From positions 1-5,734 of the forward strand of contig CAJZGQ010000073.1 in NCBI GenBank assembly GCA_916048115.1: a stretch of DNA of 5,734 nt, in the 5' to 3' direction. Under the pieces are notes generated by a model. It had not been told where the DNA came from. It saw nothing but the letters and a program-made list of their open reading frames with translations, and did not search any database. Source of the DNA: an uncultured Streptococcus sp. Lineage in GTDB: Bacteria; Bacillota; Bacilli; Lactobacillales; Streptococcaceae. Below are positions 1 to 5,406 of the stretch, in pieces. The position numbers and the translations under genes were made by a program. Each line of letters starts with the position of its first letter. Within the stretch, counting starts at the first letter, position 1.

Positions 1-449
1 AAGTAGTGGAGGCTATATGGCAACATTTCTTTGTCTAACTCACAAATGTCTGCTAGAAAGGATTGGCCGTAAAAAGTCTTGATTCCTAGTTTATGCAACA
101 TGAGATGGTTCATGGTTGTATCTGAGAAGCCAAGAAAAATCTTTTGCTTGATAACCTTTTGTAGTTGGTCATTTTCAAAAAGATAAGGTAGCAAGCGATA
201 GGTATCGTTTCCACCAATGGCGCATAGGATCATGTCGATGCTATCATCAGAAAAGGCCTGAATCAAATCCTCTGCACGAGCTTCAGGATGTTCTTTGATA
301 AAATCTAAGCCTTTTAGCGAATGAGGTAAAAAGATAGGATTGAGTCCGAGGTCCTTGAGACGTTGAATACCCAAGTCCACTTCGTGCTTGACAAAGTCTT
401 CACCCATAGTCCCACTAGATAAACTTATAATACCAATAGTAGAAGCCAT
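1..449 (-). CDS. LD-carboxypeptidase, S66 (LdcA/MccF-like) family, C-terminus cut off
   Basis: The visible part is 149 N-terminal residues, read leftward from ATG at 449-447; the frame is still open at the window edge. Peptidases of this family usually have about 300-345 residues, so more than half is missing. The opening MASTIGIISLSS, the motif CAIGGNDTYRLLPYL (residues 75-89) and GFSDTT (107-112) match the S66 N-terminal domain. Ser109 in GFSD would be the nucleophile of the Ser-His-Glu triad; the His and Glu lie outside the window. Family members cut L,D-peptide bonds in cytoplasmic murein tetrapeptides (LdcA) or remove microcin C7 and related peptidyl-nucleotides (MccF). I cannot tell which applies here. 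No signal peptide is visible, so the protein should be cytoplasmic. A strong Shine-Dalgarno AGGAGG sits six bases before the ATG. The gene is divergent from cinA. Confidence 0.85.
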   Translation of the reverse strand, partial: MASTIGIISLSSGTMGEDFVKHEVDLGIQRLKDLGLNPIFLPHSLKGLDFIKEHPEARAEDLIQAFSDDSIDMILCAIGGNDTYRLLPYLFENDQLQKVIKQKIFLGFSDTTMNHLMLHKLGIKTFYGQSFLADICELDKEMLPYSLHY

Positions 450-478
450 ATATTATCCTCCTAGAAAAAATTGATGCT

Positions 479-507
479 ATTGTATCACAAAAGATGAGGG
501 GAAACAA
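479..507 (-). promoter_or_regulatory. Promoter of the S66 peptidase gene (extended -10)
   Basis: On the minus strand TACAAT (484-479) is preceded by TGA, giving an extended -10 element. A poor -35, TTGTTT, lies 17 bases upstream (507-502). The element sits about 30 bases before the ATG at 449, with AGGAGG between them. This is sequence-based inference; no start site is known. Confidence 0.6.
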
Positions 508-642
508 CAAGAATTAGAGTCAGAAGAAGGCTTTTAGATCAAGAAAGTAGTAAAAAAACCACTCGATATGGTTACTTCAGAATATAGATAAGCTCTATCA
601 ACAATAGAAAATAGCCCTTTAGAAGTTGATTGCCACATAGTT
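508..642. other. Non-coding spacer without recognised gene
   Basis: This is the plain part of the 372-base gap between the divergent peptidase and cinA genes. Both strands are broken by stops and no frame has a ribosome binding site. I recognise no insertion-sequence end, BOX or RUP element. A weak 5-bp AACCA/TGGTT dyad near 558-573 is next to a seven-A run on the plus strand. Read leftward it resembles a poor terminator. The rest of the gap holds inverted repeats, a terminator and the cinA promoters, listed separately. Confidence 0.5.
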
Positions 643-686
643 AAAACTCTTAGGAATGCTGATGTAATGTTATTTCTAAGAGTTTT
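643..686. repeat. Inverted repeat A, 11-bp perfect stem
   Basis: AAAACTCTTAG (643-653) is the exact reverse complement of CTAAGAGTTTT (676-686), with a 22-base loop. The right arm runs into T at 683-687, so an RNA copy read rightward would be a stem followed by a short U tract, as in a modest terminator. The last four bases are shared with the next inverted repeat, so the two hairpins cannot form fully at the same time. Confidence 0.75.
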
Positions 687-709
687 TACTTTATACTCTA
701 AAGTAAAAA
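683..709. repeat. Inverted repeat B, 11-bp perfect AT-rich stem
   Basis: TTTTTACTTTA (683-693) and TAAAGTAAAAA (699-709) are perfect reverse complements around the 5-base loop TACTC. Only two of the eleven pairs are G-C, so its stability is low. It overlaps repeat A by four bases and the terminator hairpin at 709-758 by one base, forming a continuous chain of dyads. Its role is unknown. Confidence 0.7.
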
Positions 710-758
710 GATTGAAGAAAGTTGTCCAAAATGGACTTTATCTTCAATCTGTTTTTTT
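709..758 (+). terminator. Intrinsic terminator-like hairpin upstream of cinA
   Basis: AGATTGAAGA (709-718) pairs perfectly with TCTTCAATCT (741-750). After a small internal loop, GTCCA (724-728) pairs with TGGAC (732-736) across AAA. Seven T follow at 752-758. Read leftward it is followed by a shorter T5, so it could act in both directions. No plus-strand gene lies between the peptidase and this point. It may therefore insulate the cinA promoters from upstream transcription, or end a short RNA whose promoter I cannot identify. Confidence 0.65.
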
Positions 759-775
759 AATAATTTAAGAAATTG

Positions 776-784
776 TGTTAAAAT
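776..784 (+). promoter_or_regulatory. Possible vegetative promoter of cinA (extended -10)
   Basis: TGTTAAAAT fits an extended -10 (TGn plus TAAAAT) at 776-784. The -35 position at 17 bases falls in the end of the T run (TTTAAT at 756-761) and is poor. It could give basal transcription outside competence, starting near 791. It is weaker than the ComX box just downstream. Confidence 0.4.
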
Positions 785-795
785 GAAATGAAAAT

Positions 796-803
796 TACGA
801 ATA
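796..803 (+). promoter_or_regulatory. ComX (sigma-X) box, cin-box, of cinA-recA
   Basis: TACGAATA is an exact match to the streptococcal com-box/cin-box, the -10-like element read by the alternative sigma factor ComX in late competence genes. It lies 18 bases before the cinA ATG, on the coding strand, at the gene family for which the box was named. The match is seen directly; its use by ComX is established for streptococcal cinA and inferred here. It is the only exact copy in the window. Confidence 0.92.
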
Positions 804-821
804 GTATAAGTGGGAGGCACC

Positions 822-2090
822 ATGAAGGCGGAAATTATTGCAGTTGGAACGGAAATTCTAACAGGACAAATTGTGAACACCAATGCTCAATTCTTGTCTG
901 AAAAATTAGCTAGTTTAGGGATTGATGTCTATTATCATGTGGCGGTAGGAGACAATGAAGGACGTCTCTTCTCGACAATTGAGACAGCTTCAAAGCGCAG
1001 TGATTTGGTGATTTTATGCGGTGGACTTGGTCCAACAGAGGATGATTTGACCAAGCAAACCCTTGCTAAGTTTTTAGGGAAAGAACTGGTTTTTGATCCG
1101 ACAGCGCTTGCCAAACTTGACACCTTCTTTGCGAGTCGCCCTGATTATGTCCGGACGCCCAATAATGAGCGACAAGCACAAATGATCGCCGGATCAATCC
1201 CTCTTCAAAACCGTACAGGTCTCGCGGTTGGAGGTTTGATCACGGTTGATGATGTGACCTATGTCGTTCTACCGGGTCCTCCAAGTGAGTTAAAACCCAT
1301 GGTCAACGAACAATTGGTGCCTCATTTGACAACAGGGGAGCAGCTCTTTTCAAGAGTTTTGCGCTTCTTTGGGATTGGGGAAAGCCAGCTGGTTACGATT
1401 TTAGCCGATATCATTGAAGAGCAGAGTGATCCGACAGTGGCTCCTTATGCCAAGACAGGAGAAGTGACCTTGCGTCTGTCTACAAAGGCGAAAGATCAGG
1501 CAGAAGCGGATGCTAAGCTCGATGTCTTAGAAAAGGAAATCTTATCACGCCACACCCTGGATCATCAACCCTTGCAAGATTTGTTTTACGGTTATGGAGA
1601 TGACAATTCGATGGCCAAGGTTGCCTTTGATCTTTTGAAACAGACTGGTAAGACCATTACAGCTGCAGAAAGCCTGACAGCTGGACTCTTCCAAGCGACT
1701 CTGGCAAATTTTTCGGGTGCTTCCAGCATCTTCGCAGGCGGTTTTGTCACCTATAGCCTAGAAGAAAAAAGCAAGATGTTGTCTATTCCAGCTCAAGAGT
1801 TGGAGCAACATGGAGTAGTGTCTCATTTTACAGCTCAAGCCATGGCTTCACAGGCCCGTAAGTTAACAGGATCCGATTATGGTGTTAGCCTGACCGGAGT
1901 TGCGGGGCCAGATAGTCTGGAAGGGCATCCAGCAGGGACAGTCTTTATCGGACTGGCAACTCCAAATGGAGTGGATAGTGTCCAAGTTAATATCGCCGGA
2001 CGTAGCCGAGCTGATGTCCGCGAAATTGCAGTCCTTCATGCCTTTAATTTGGTGCGCTTGGCTGTATTAAATGGTGAAAATTTGGTATAA
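822..2090 (+). CDS. cinA: Competence/damage-inducible protein CinA
   Basis: A 422-residue two-domain protein of normal length for CinA. The N-terminal MoaB/Mog-like molybdopterin-binding-fold domain (about 1-170) shows [15 protein letters not shown] (7-21), GGLGPTEDD (67-75) and [11 protein letters not shown] (150-160). The C-terminal PncC-type domain (about 262-415) shows AAESLTAG (281-288) and GVAGPD (359-364). In the family the C-terminal domain deamidates nicotinamide mononucleotide and the N-terminal domain can hydrolyse ADP-ribose. In pneumococcus CinA is a late competence protein that associates with RecA. The start is ATG 822, with GGGAGG at 812-817. An in-frame GTG at 810 overlaps that ribosome site and is rejected. 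The ComX box lies just upstream. recA follows after 120 bases with no terminator between, so co-transcription during competence is expected. The gene is intact. Confidence 0.96.
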   Translation: MKAEIIAVGTEILTGQIVNTNAQFLSEKLASLGIDVYYHVAVGDNEGRLFSTIETASKRSDLVILCGGLGPTEDDLTKQTLAKFLGKELVFDPTALAKLDTFFASRPDYVRTPNNERQAQMIAGSIPLQNRTGLAVGGLITVDDVTYVVLPGPPSELKPMVNEQLVPHLTTGEQLFSRVLRFFGIGESQLVTILADIIEEQSDPTVAPYAKTGEVTLRLSTKAKDQAEADAKLDVLEKEILSRHTLDHQPLQDLFYGYGDDNSMAKVAFDLLKQTGKTITAAESLTAGLFQATLANFSGASSIFAGGFVTYSLEEKSKMLSIPAQELEQHGVVSHFTAQAMASQARKLTGSDYGVSLTGVAGPDSLEGHPAGTVFIGLATPNGVDSVQVNIAGRSRADVREIAVLHAFNLVRLAVLNGENLV

Positions 2091-2091
2091 T
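2083..2091 (+). promoter_or_regulatory. recA vegetative promoter overlapping the cinA stop
   Basis: TGGTATAAT is a perfect extended -10 (TG at 2083-2084, TATAAT at 2086-2091). No good -35 is seen at 17 bases (TGTATT, 2063-2068), which is common with extended -10 promoters. The hexamer contains the cinA stop codon TAA. Transcription would start near 2098 and give a leader of about 113 bases, so recA can be made without competence. Confidence 0.7.
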
Positions 2092-2130
2092 GAAGCTTGT
2101 GCCAAATGAAGAATAATTCTAAAAATGGAT

Positions 2131-2184
2131 AGGAAATGTGCCTTTCAAATGACGGAAAACGTCGGTGAGTTGCATGCATTTCCT
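2131..2184 (+). promoter_or_regulatory. Stem-loop in the recA leader
   Basis: AGGAAATG (2131-2138) pairs exactly with CATTTCCT (2177-2184). With a two-base bulge, TGC (2139-2141) also pairs with GCA (2172-2174). Inside the loop GACG (2151-2154) pairs with CGTC (2160-2163) around GAAAA. No T run follows, so it is not an intrinsic terminator. It lies 16 bases before the recA ribosome site. It may set mRNA stability or translation; I know of no named RNA family that it matches. Confidence 0.5.
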
Positions 2185-2210
2185 GTATAGTAAAAACATA
2201 GGAGAAAAGA

Positions 2211-3356
2211 ATGGCGAAAAAACAGAAAAAATTAGATGATATCTCTAAGAAATTTGGAGATGAGCGTGAAAAAGCGCTCAATGATGCCCTGAAATTGATC
2301 GAAAAAGACTTTGGTAAGGGATCGATCATGCGTTTGGGCGAACGTGCAGAGCAAAAAGTACAAGTCATGAGCTCTGGTTCCTTGGCGCTTGATATTGCCT
2401 TGGGTGCTGGTGGTTATCCAAAAGGTCGGATCATCGAAATCTATGGTCCAGAATCATCTGGTAAAACAACCGTTGCCCTCCATGCAGTAGCGCAAGCACA
2501 GAAAGAAGGGGGCATTGCTGCCTTTATCGATGCTGAGCATGCCTTGGATCCATCTTATGCAGCAGCTCTTGGGGTCAATATCGACGAACTTCTCTTGTCT
2601 CAACCAGACTCAGGGGAACAAGGACTTGAAATTGCTGGTAAATTGATCGACTCTGGTGCGGTAGATTTGGTGGTTGTCGACTCTGTTGCGGCCTTGGTAC
2701 CACGTGCGGAAATCGATGGAGATATCGGAGATAGCCACGTTGGTTTACAAGCTCGGATGATGAGCCAAGCGATGCGTAAGCTTGGAGCTTCTATTAACAA
2801 GACCAAGACCATTGCTATCTTTATCAACCAATTGCGTGAAAAAGTTGGGGTCATGTTTGGGAACCCTGAAACCACACCTGGTGGTCGTGCCCTGAAATTC
2901 TATGCTTCTGTCCGTCTAGATGTTCGTGGAAATACTCAAATCAAGGGGACTGGGGACCAAAAAGATACCAACGTTGGTAAGGAAACCAAGATCAAGGTTG
3001 TGAAGAACAAGGTAGCTCCACCGTTCAAAGAAGCCATGGTTGAAATCATGTATGGGGAAGGAATTTCACGTACAGGTGAATTGGTGAAGATTGCAACAGA
3101 TTTGGATATCATCCAAAAAGCGGGCGCGTGGTACTCATATAATGGCGAAAAAATTGGTCAAGGATCTGAAAATGCTAAGAAATTCTTGGCTGACCACCCA
3201 GAAATTTTTGACGAAATCGACCATAAGGTTCGGGTTCATTTTGGTTTGATCGAAGAAGACGAAGCAGTGAAAACCCTTGATAAAACTGAAGAAGCAGCTC
3301 CTGTCGTAGAAGAAGTAACTCTAGATTTAGATGACGCGATTGAAATTGAAGATTAA
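2211..3356 (+). CDS. recA: Recombinase RecA
   Basis: RecA forms ATP-dependent filaments on single-stranded DNA and drives homologous pairing and strand exchange. In streptococci this serves repair and integration of transforming DNA. The 381-residue product has the full family layout: N-terminal helix region (1-35), Walker A GPESSGKT (79-86), [10 protein letters not shown] (105-114) with the catalytic Glu109, Walker B LVVVDS (153-158), loop L1 around 168-178, loop L2 around 206-222 including GNPETTPGG, and a strongly acidic tail from about 346 to the end. The length suits a streptococcal RecA. AGGAG six bases before ATG fixes the start. It is served by its own promoter at 2083 and by read-through from the ComX-driven cinA promoter. 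I see no SOS-type operator. dinF and lytA, which follow recA in pneumococcus, are absent here. Confidence 0.99.
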   Translation: MAKKQKKLDDISKKFGDEREKALNDALKLIEKDFGKGSIMRLGERAEQKVQVMSSGSLALDIALGAGGYPKGRIIEIYGPESSGKTTVALHAVAQAQKEGGIAAFIDAEHALDPSYAAALGVNIDELLLSQPDSGEQGLEIAGKLIDSGAVDLVVVDSVAALVPRAEIDGDIGDSHVGLQARMMSQAMRKLGASINKTKTIAIFINQLREKVGVMFGNPETTPGGRALKFYASVRLDVRGNTQIKGTGDQKDTNVGKETKIKVVKNKVAPPFKEAMVEIMYGEGISRTGELVKIATDLDIIQKAGAWYSYNGEKIGQGSENAKKFLADHPEIFDEIDHKVRVHFGLIEEDEAVKTLDKTEEAAPVVEEVTLDLDDAIEIED

Positions 3357-3393
3357 TTTTTTTCAAAATAGGTCGCTAGACTGATGGTTTTTG

Positions 3394-3402
3394 TGTTATA
3401 AT
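3394..3402 (+). promoter_or_regulatory. spx promoter (extended -10)
   Basis: TGTTATAAT gives a perfect TATAAT (3397-3402) with upstream TGn. The -35 region is poor. The likely start is near 3409, giving a leader of about 35 bases that begins with the dyad listed next. It lies in the 87-base gap after recA, so spx can be transcribed separately. Confidence 0.7.
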
Positions 3403-3407
3403 TTAAT

Positions 3408-3423
3408 ACGATAGTATTATCGT
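3408..3423 (+). promoter_or_regulatory. Dyad at the spx transcription start, possible operator
   Basis: ACGATA (3408-3413) and TATCGT (3418-3423) form a perfect 6-bp inverted repeat around GTAT. The dyad starts six bases after the -10, right at the expected transcription start. A regulator bound here would block spx; as RNA it would be a small 5' hairpin. It matches no operator I can name. Confidence 0.4.
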
Positions 3424-3443
3424 GTAGCGAAAGGAGTGCATGC

Positions 3444-3842
3444 ATGATTAAAATTTATACAGTGTCAAGTTGCACCAGCTGTAAAAAAGCAAAGACTTGG
3501 CTCAACGCTCACCAGCTAACTTATAAAGAACAAAACCTCGGTAAGGAAGGGATCACCAAAGAAGAATTATTGGATATCCTTACAAAGACTGAAAATGGAG
3601 TGGCAAGTATTGTCTCTTCAAAAAATCGATACGCTAAAAATCTAGGAGTGGACATCGAAGACTTGAGTGTCAATGAAGTCATTGACATCATCATGGAAAC
3701 ACCTCGTATTCTTAAAAGTCCGATCTTGGTAGATGACAAACGTCTCCAAGTGGGCTACAAAGAAGACGATATTCGTGCCTTCTTGCCACGATCAGTTCGA
3801 AATGTAGAAAATGCAGAAGCGCGGATGCGTGCAGCTCTTTAA
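3444..3842 (+). CDS. spx: Spx family transcriptional regulator (probably SpxA2)
   Basis: Spx proteins have an ArsC-like thioredoxin fold and bind the C-terminal domain of the RNA polymerase alpha subunit. They do not bind DNA on their own, and redirect transcription in thiol, oxidative and envelope stress. The 132-residue product has the redox switch CTSC (Cys10, Cys13), NG at 51-52 where Gly52 is needed for alpha binding in Bacillus subtilis, and the conserved block DDKRLQVGYKEDDIRAFLP (97-115). Streptococci carry two Spx paralogues. The place between recA and ireB matches, as I recall, the SpxA2 (SpxB) locus of S. mutans, so SpxA2 is the likelier name, by synteny only. AAAGGAG seven bases before ATG 3444 supports the start. 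An out-of-frame ATG at 3440 opens a three-codon frame across it. The gene has its own promoter and terminator. Confidence 0.93.
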   Translation: MIKIYTVSSCTSCKKAKTWLNAHQLTYKEQNLGKEGITKEELLDILTKTENGVASIVSSKNRYAKNLGVDIEDLSVNEVIDIIMETPRILKSPILVDDKRLQVGYKEDDIRAFLPRSVRNVENAEARMRAAL

Positions 3843-3850
3843 AGTGATTG

Positions 3851-3884
3851 AAAATCAGAAACAATTTGTTTCTGATTTTTTCTT
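3851..3884 (+). terminator. Intrinsic terminator of spx
   Basis: AAAATCAGAAACA (3851-3863) pairs perfectly over 13 bases with TGTTTCTGATTTT (3867-3879) around ATT. The right arm runs into a T-rich tail to 3884. It starts nine bases after the spx stop and should separate spx from the lipoprotein gene. Confidence 0.9.
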
Positions 3885-3904
3885 GTTAAAAATCGGAATG
3901 AAAA

Positions 3905-3916
3905 GCAGTTTACTGC
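3905..3916 (+). promoter_or_regulatory. Palindrome at the -35 region of the lipoprotein gene
   Basis: GCAGT-TT-ACTGC is a perfect 5-2-5 palindrome ending 21 bases before the -10 hexamer, so it overlaps the place of the -35. The position suits a regulator binding site. It does not match the CopY, FabT, Rex, AdcR or CodY sites that I know. It could be chance. Confidence 0.3.
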
Positions 3917-3934
3917 ACCATTTTACGAAATCTA

Positions 3935-3943
3935 TGATACAAT
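3935..3943 (+). promoter_or_regulatory. Promoter of the lipoprotein gene (extended -10)
   Basis: TGATACAAT has TACAAT at 3938-3943 with the extended TGn. No good -35 is seen. It lies after the spx terminator and 34 bases before ATG 3978, so it is the natural start for this gene. Confidence 0.6.
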
Positions 3944-3977
3944 ATTTTAGAAAACAATAACTAGTAAGGAATGGAAA

Positions 3978-4574
3978 ATGAAAAGGAAAATCTTCTTATT
4001 GGGTGCACTTGCCTTGTGTTTGACAGGATGTGGTCAAAAAAAGCAAGTGAAAACGCCAACCTCAAGTGAGCAAAAAGCAATCAAAGCGAAAGCAGAACAG
4101 CTACAAAAGGATAATAAGAGTATCTTACAAAAAGCTGAAGAAAATAAGGTCATCACTAGAACCTTTGTTTTTCCAAAAGATGACAAGGGGACACAACAGA
4201 CGCAAATCGTCACCTATGTGGGGAATACCTTTAAAAAGTTGGAGACCATCAATGTGACGGCAACCGATGAGGAGTTGAAAAAAGGGATCCAACAGGTTGG
4301 AGTCGAGGAAGCACAAAAGCAATTGAGAGAATCCTTTAACAAGGACGATGCCTTTAAGGAAGCTTTGACAGTGCCAGGTTTCACAGCTGATTTGACCTTG
4401 GAAAACGAGAATGAATACAAGGTAACCATCACCTATGATTTTGAAGCAATGGATGTGAAGAAGGCTGAAGGCATGACCTACTTCAAAAACAATCACTTAC
4501 CGGAGTTGTTGAAGCTGACACCGAGTCAATTTGCGGACAATCTCATCAATGCTGGAGCAAGTGAGCAAAAATAA
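3978..4574 (+). CDS. Secreted lipoprotein of uncertain function, possibly YehR/DUF1307-like
   Basis: The 198-residue product begins with a lipoprotein signal peptide: MKRK, a hydrophobic stretch IFLLGALALCL (5-15), and the lipobox LTGC (15-18). Signal peptidase II should cut before Cys18, leaving about 181 residues anchored to the outer face of the membrane. Residues 20-58 are rich in Lys, Gln and Glu and probably helical. From about 58 to 155, alternating strands such as TRTFVF and YKVTITYDF suggest a beta-rich domain. The layout recalls the DUF1307 (YehR) lipoproteins, but this is a guess from appearance and no known motif fixes a function. The start is ATG 3978, seven bases after AAGGA; an out-of-frame ATG at 3971 sits too close to that site. 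Terminators and promoters around it make it a single-gene unit between spx and ireB. Confidence 0.8.
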   Translation: MKRKIFLLGALALCLTGCGQKKQVKTPTSSEQKAIKAKAEQLQKDNKSILQKAEENKVITRTFVFPKDDKGTQQTQIVTYVGNTFKKLETINVTATDEELKKGIQQVGVEEAQKQLRESFNKDDAFKEALTVPGFTADLTLENENEYKVTITYDFEAMDVKKAEGMTYFKNNHLPELLKLTPSQFADNLINAGASEQK

Positions 4575-4622
4575 AAAAACAGTTTAACTGAAATAGCTCA
4601 AAAATGCTTGAAAAAGCTGTAA

Positions 4623-4658
4623 AATCAAGGGCTTGACCGTTGTGGAAAACTCTTGATT
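4623..4658 (+). repeat. Inverted repeat across the ireB promoter
   Basis: AATCAAG (4623-4629) and CTTGATT (4652-4658) are perfect reverse complements 22 bases apart. They span the -35 of the ireB promoter and stop just before the extended -10. No T run follows, so it is not a terminator. It may be chance in AT-rich DNA. Confidence 0.3.
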
Positions 4659-4668
4659 ATGGTATAAT
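4640..4668 (+). promoter_or_regulatory. Promoter of the ireB-ruvX-DUF1292 operon
   Basis: TATAAT (4663-4668) is preceded by TGG, a perfect extended -10. TTGTGG (4640-4645) lies 17 bases upstream as a partial -35. It falls in the 124-base gap after the lipoprotein gene and about 30 bases before the GTG start of ireB. It is the only good promoter seen for the three downstream genes. Confidence 0.75.
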
Positions 4669-4698
4669 AGTAATATTCTAAGGAAAGAGGGTGTTCTT

Positions 4699-4965
4699 GT
4701 GGGATTTACAGATGAAACAGTACGTTTTAATCTTGATGATTCAAATCGTAAGGAAATTAGCGAGACCTTGAAAGATGTTTACTTGTCACTGGATGAAAAA
4801 GGCTACAATCCAATTAATCAAATCGTAGGATACGTACTCAGTGGTGATCCTGCCTATGTACCTCGTTATAATAATGCACGGAACCAAATTCGTAAATATG
4901 AACGAGATGAGATCGTGGAAGAATTGGTACGTTATTATTTGAAAGGGCAAGGAATAGACCTCTAA
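4699..4965 (+). CDS. ireB: IreB family regulatory phosphoprotein (UPF0297/DUF965)
   Basis: IreB is a small cytoplasmic protein which in Enterococcus faecalis limits intrinsic cephalosporin resistance. It is phosphorylated by the PASTA-domain kinase IreK on N-terminal threonines. The product here has the usual 88 residues, and both threonines are present as Thr4 and Thr7 in [10 protein letters not shown]. The core [19 protein letters not shown] and the ending [10 protein letters not shown] are typical of the family. The start is GTG 4699, chosen because GAGG (4687-4690) lies eight bases before it and the family begins MGFT. Streptococci have the kinase StkP/PknB in place of IreK, so the same control is likely but inferred. 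It is the first gene of an operon; its TAA stop overlaps the ruvX ATG by one base (TAATG), which suggests translational coupling. Confidence 0.95.
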   Translation: MGFTDETVRFNLDDSNRKEISETLKDVYLSLDEKGYNPINQIVGYVLSGDPAYVPRYNNARNQIRKYERDEIVEELVRYYLKGQGIDL

Positions 4966-5384
4966 TGAGAATTATGGGATTGGATGTTGGCTCAAAGACC
5001 GTTGGGGTTGCTGTGAGTGATCCTCTCGGTTTTACAGCTCAGGGTCTTGAAATCATCCAAATCGATGAAGACAAAAAAGAATTCGGTTTGGAGCGCTTGG
5101 CCGAATTAGTAGCTCAATACAAGGTGGACCGTTTTGTTGTAGGCTTGCCGAAAAACATGAACAACACCAGCGGACCGCGTGTGGAAGCCAGTCAGGCTTA
5201 TGGCGCCATGATTGCTGAAAGGTTTGGCCTGCCAGTCGACTACCAAGACGAACGGTTGACGACAGTTGCTGCAGAGCGGATGTTGATTGAGCAAGCAGAT
5301 ATTAGCCGTAGCAAACGCAAAAAAGTTATTGATAAGTTAGCAGCGCAGCTTATTTTACAAAATTATTTAGATCGCAATTTTTAG
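4965..5384 (+). CDS. ruvX: Pre-16S rRNA nuclease / Holliday junction resolvase-like RuvX (YqgF)
   Basis: YqgF proteins have an RNase H-like fold and act in maturation of the 5' end of 16S rRNA; an older assignment as a Holliday junction resolvase gave the name RuvX. The 139-residue product has the normal length. The three acidic catalytic positions are visible: Asp7 in [15 protein letters not shown] (5-19), Glu96 in DERLTT (95-100) and Asp123 in [10 protein letters not shown] (122-131). [14 protein letters not shown] (57-70) is another family block. The gene overlaps the ireB stop by one base and shows no clear ribosome site of its own, so it probably relies on ribosomes ending ireB. The neighbouring DUF1292 gene follows after 22 bases. 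Confidence 0.95.
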   Translation: MRIMGLDVGSKTVGVAVSDPLGFTAQGLEIIQIDEDKKEFGLERLAELVAQYKVDRFVVGLPKNMNNTSGPRVEASQAYGAMIAERFGLPVDYQDERLTTVAAERMLIEQADISRSKRKKVIDKLAAQLILQNYLDRNF

Positions 5385-5406
5385 AAAGAAAACGAGGAAG
5401 AATAGT

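Noticed and set aside
558..573. Possible leftward terminator AACCA/TGGTT next to a run of seven A
   Set aside because: Only five pairs, two of them G-C, and no leftward gene or promoter upstream of it; too weak to list as a terminator.
764..784. TTTAAG near TTAAAA as a possible CiaR site
   Set aside because: The CiaR site is a direct repeat with a 5-base spacer; here the second half lacks the G and the spacing is wrong.
810..821. GTG at 810 as the start of cinA (426 residues)
   Set aside because: It overlaps the ribosome binding site GGGAGG used by ATG 822, and CinA proteins begin at MKAEII.
698..883. Minus-strand open frame of 61 codons running from cinA into the upstream gap
   Set aside because: It lies across the inverted repeats and the cinA promoter, has no clear ribosome site and resembles no known protein.
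2036..2368. Minus-strand frame of 110 codons antisense to the recA start
   Set aside because: It is antisense to the well-supported recA N-terminus and to its leader; the product has no domain character.
3357..3363. T run directly after recA as a terminator
   Set aside because: No stem could be built in the preceding recA coding end, so it lacks the hairpin of an intrinsic terminator.
3407..3414. TACGATAG upstream of spx as a second ComX box
   Set aside because: It shares only the first five bases with TACGAATA and is better explained as part of the dyad at 3408-3423.
3924..3931. TACGAAAT upstream of the lipoprotein gene as a ComX box
   Set aside because: It differs from the consensus at the last two positions and lies upstream of a good extended -10 that explains the promoter.
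3971..3980. ATG at 3971 as the start of a gene
   Set aside because: It is out of frame with the lipoprotein, directly abuts the Shine-Dalgarno AAGGA and would not give the signal peptide.
4125..4496. Minus-strand frame of 123 codons inside the lipoprotein gene
   Set aside because: It lies entirely antisense to a gene with a clear lipobox, ribosome site and promoter; no promoter serves the antisense frame.
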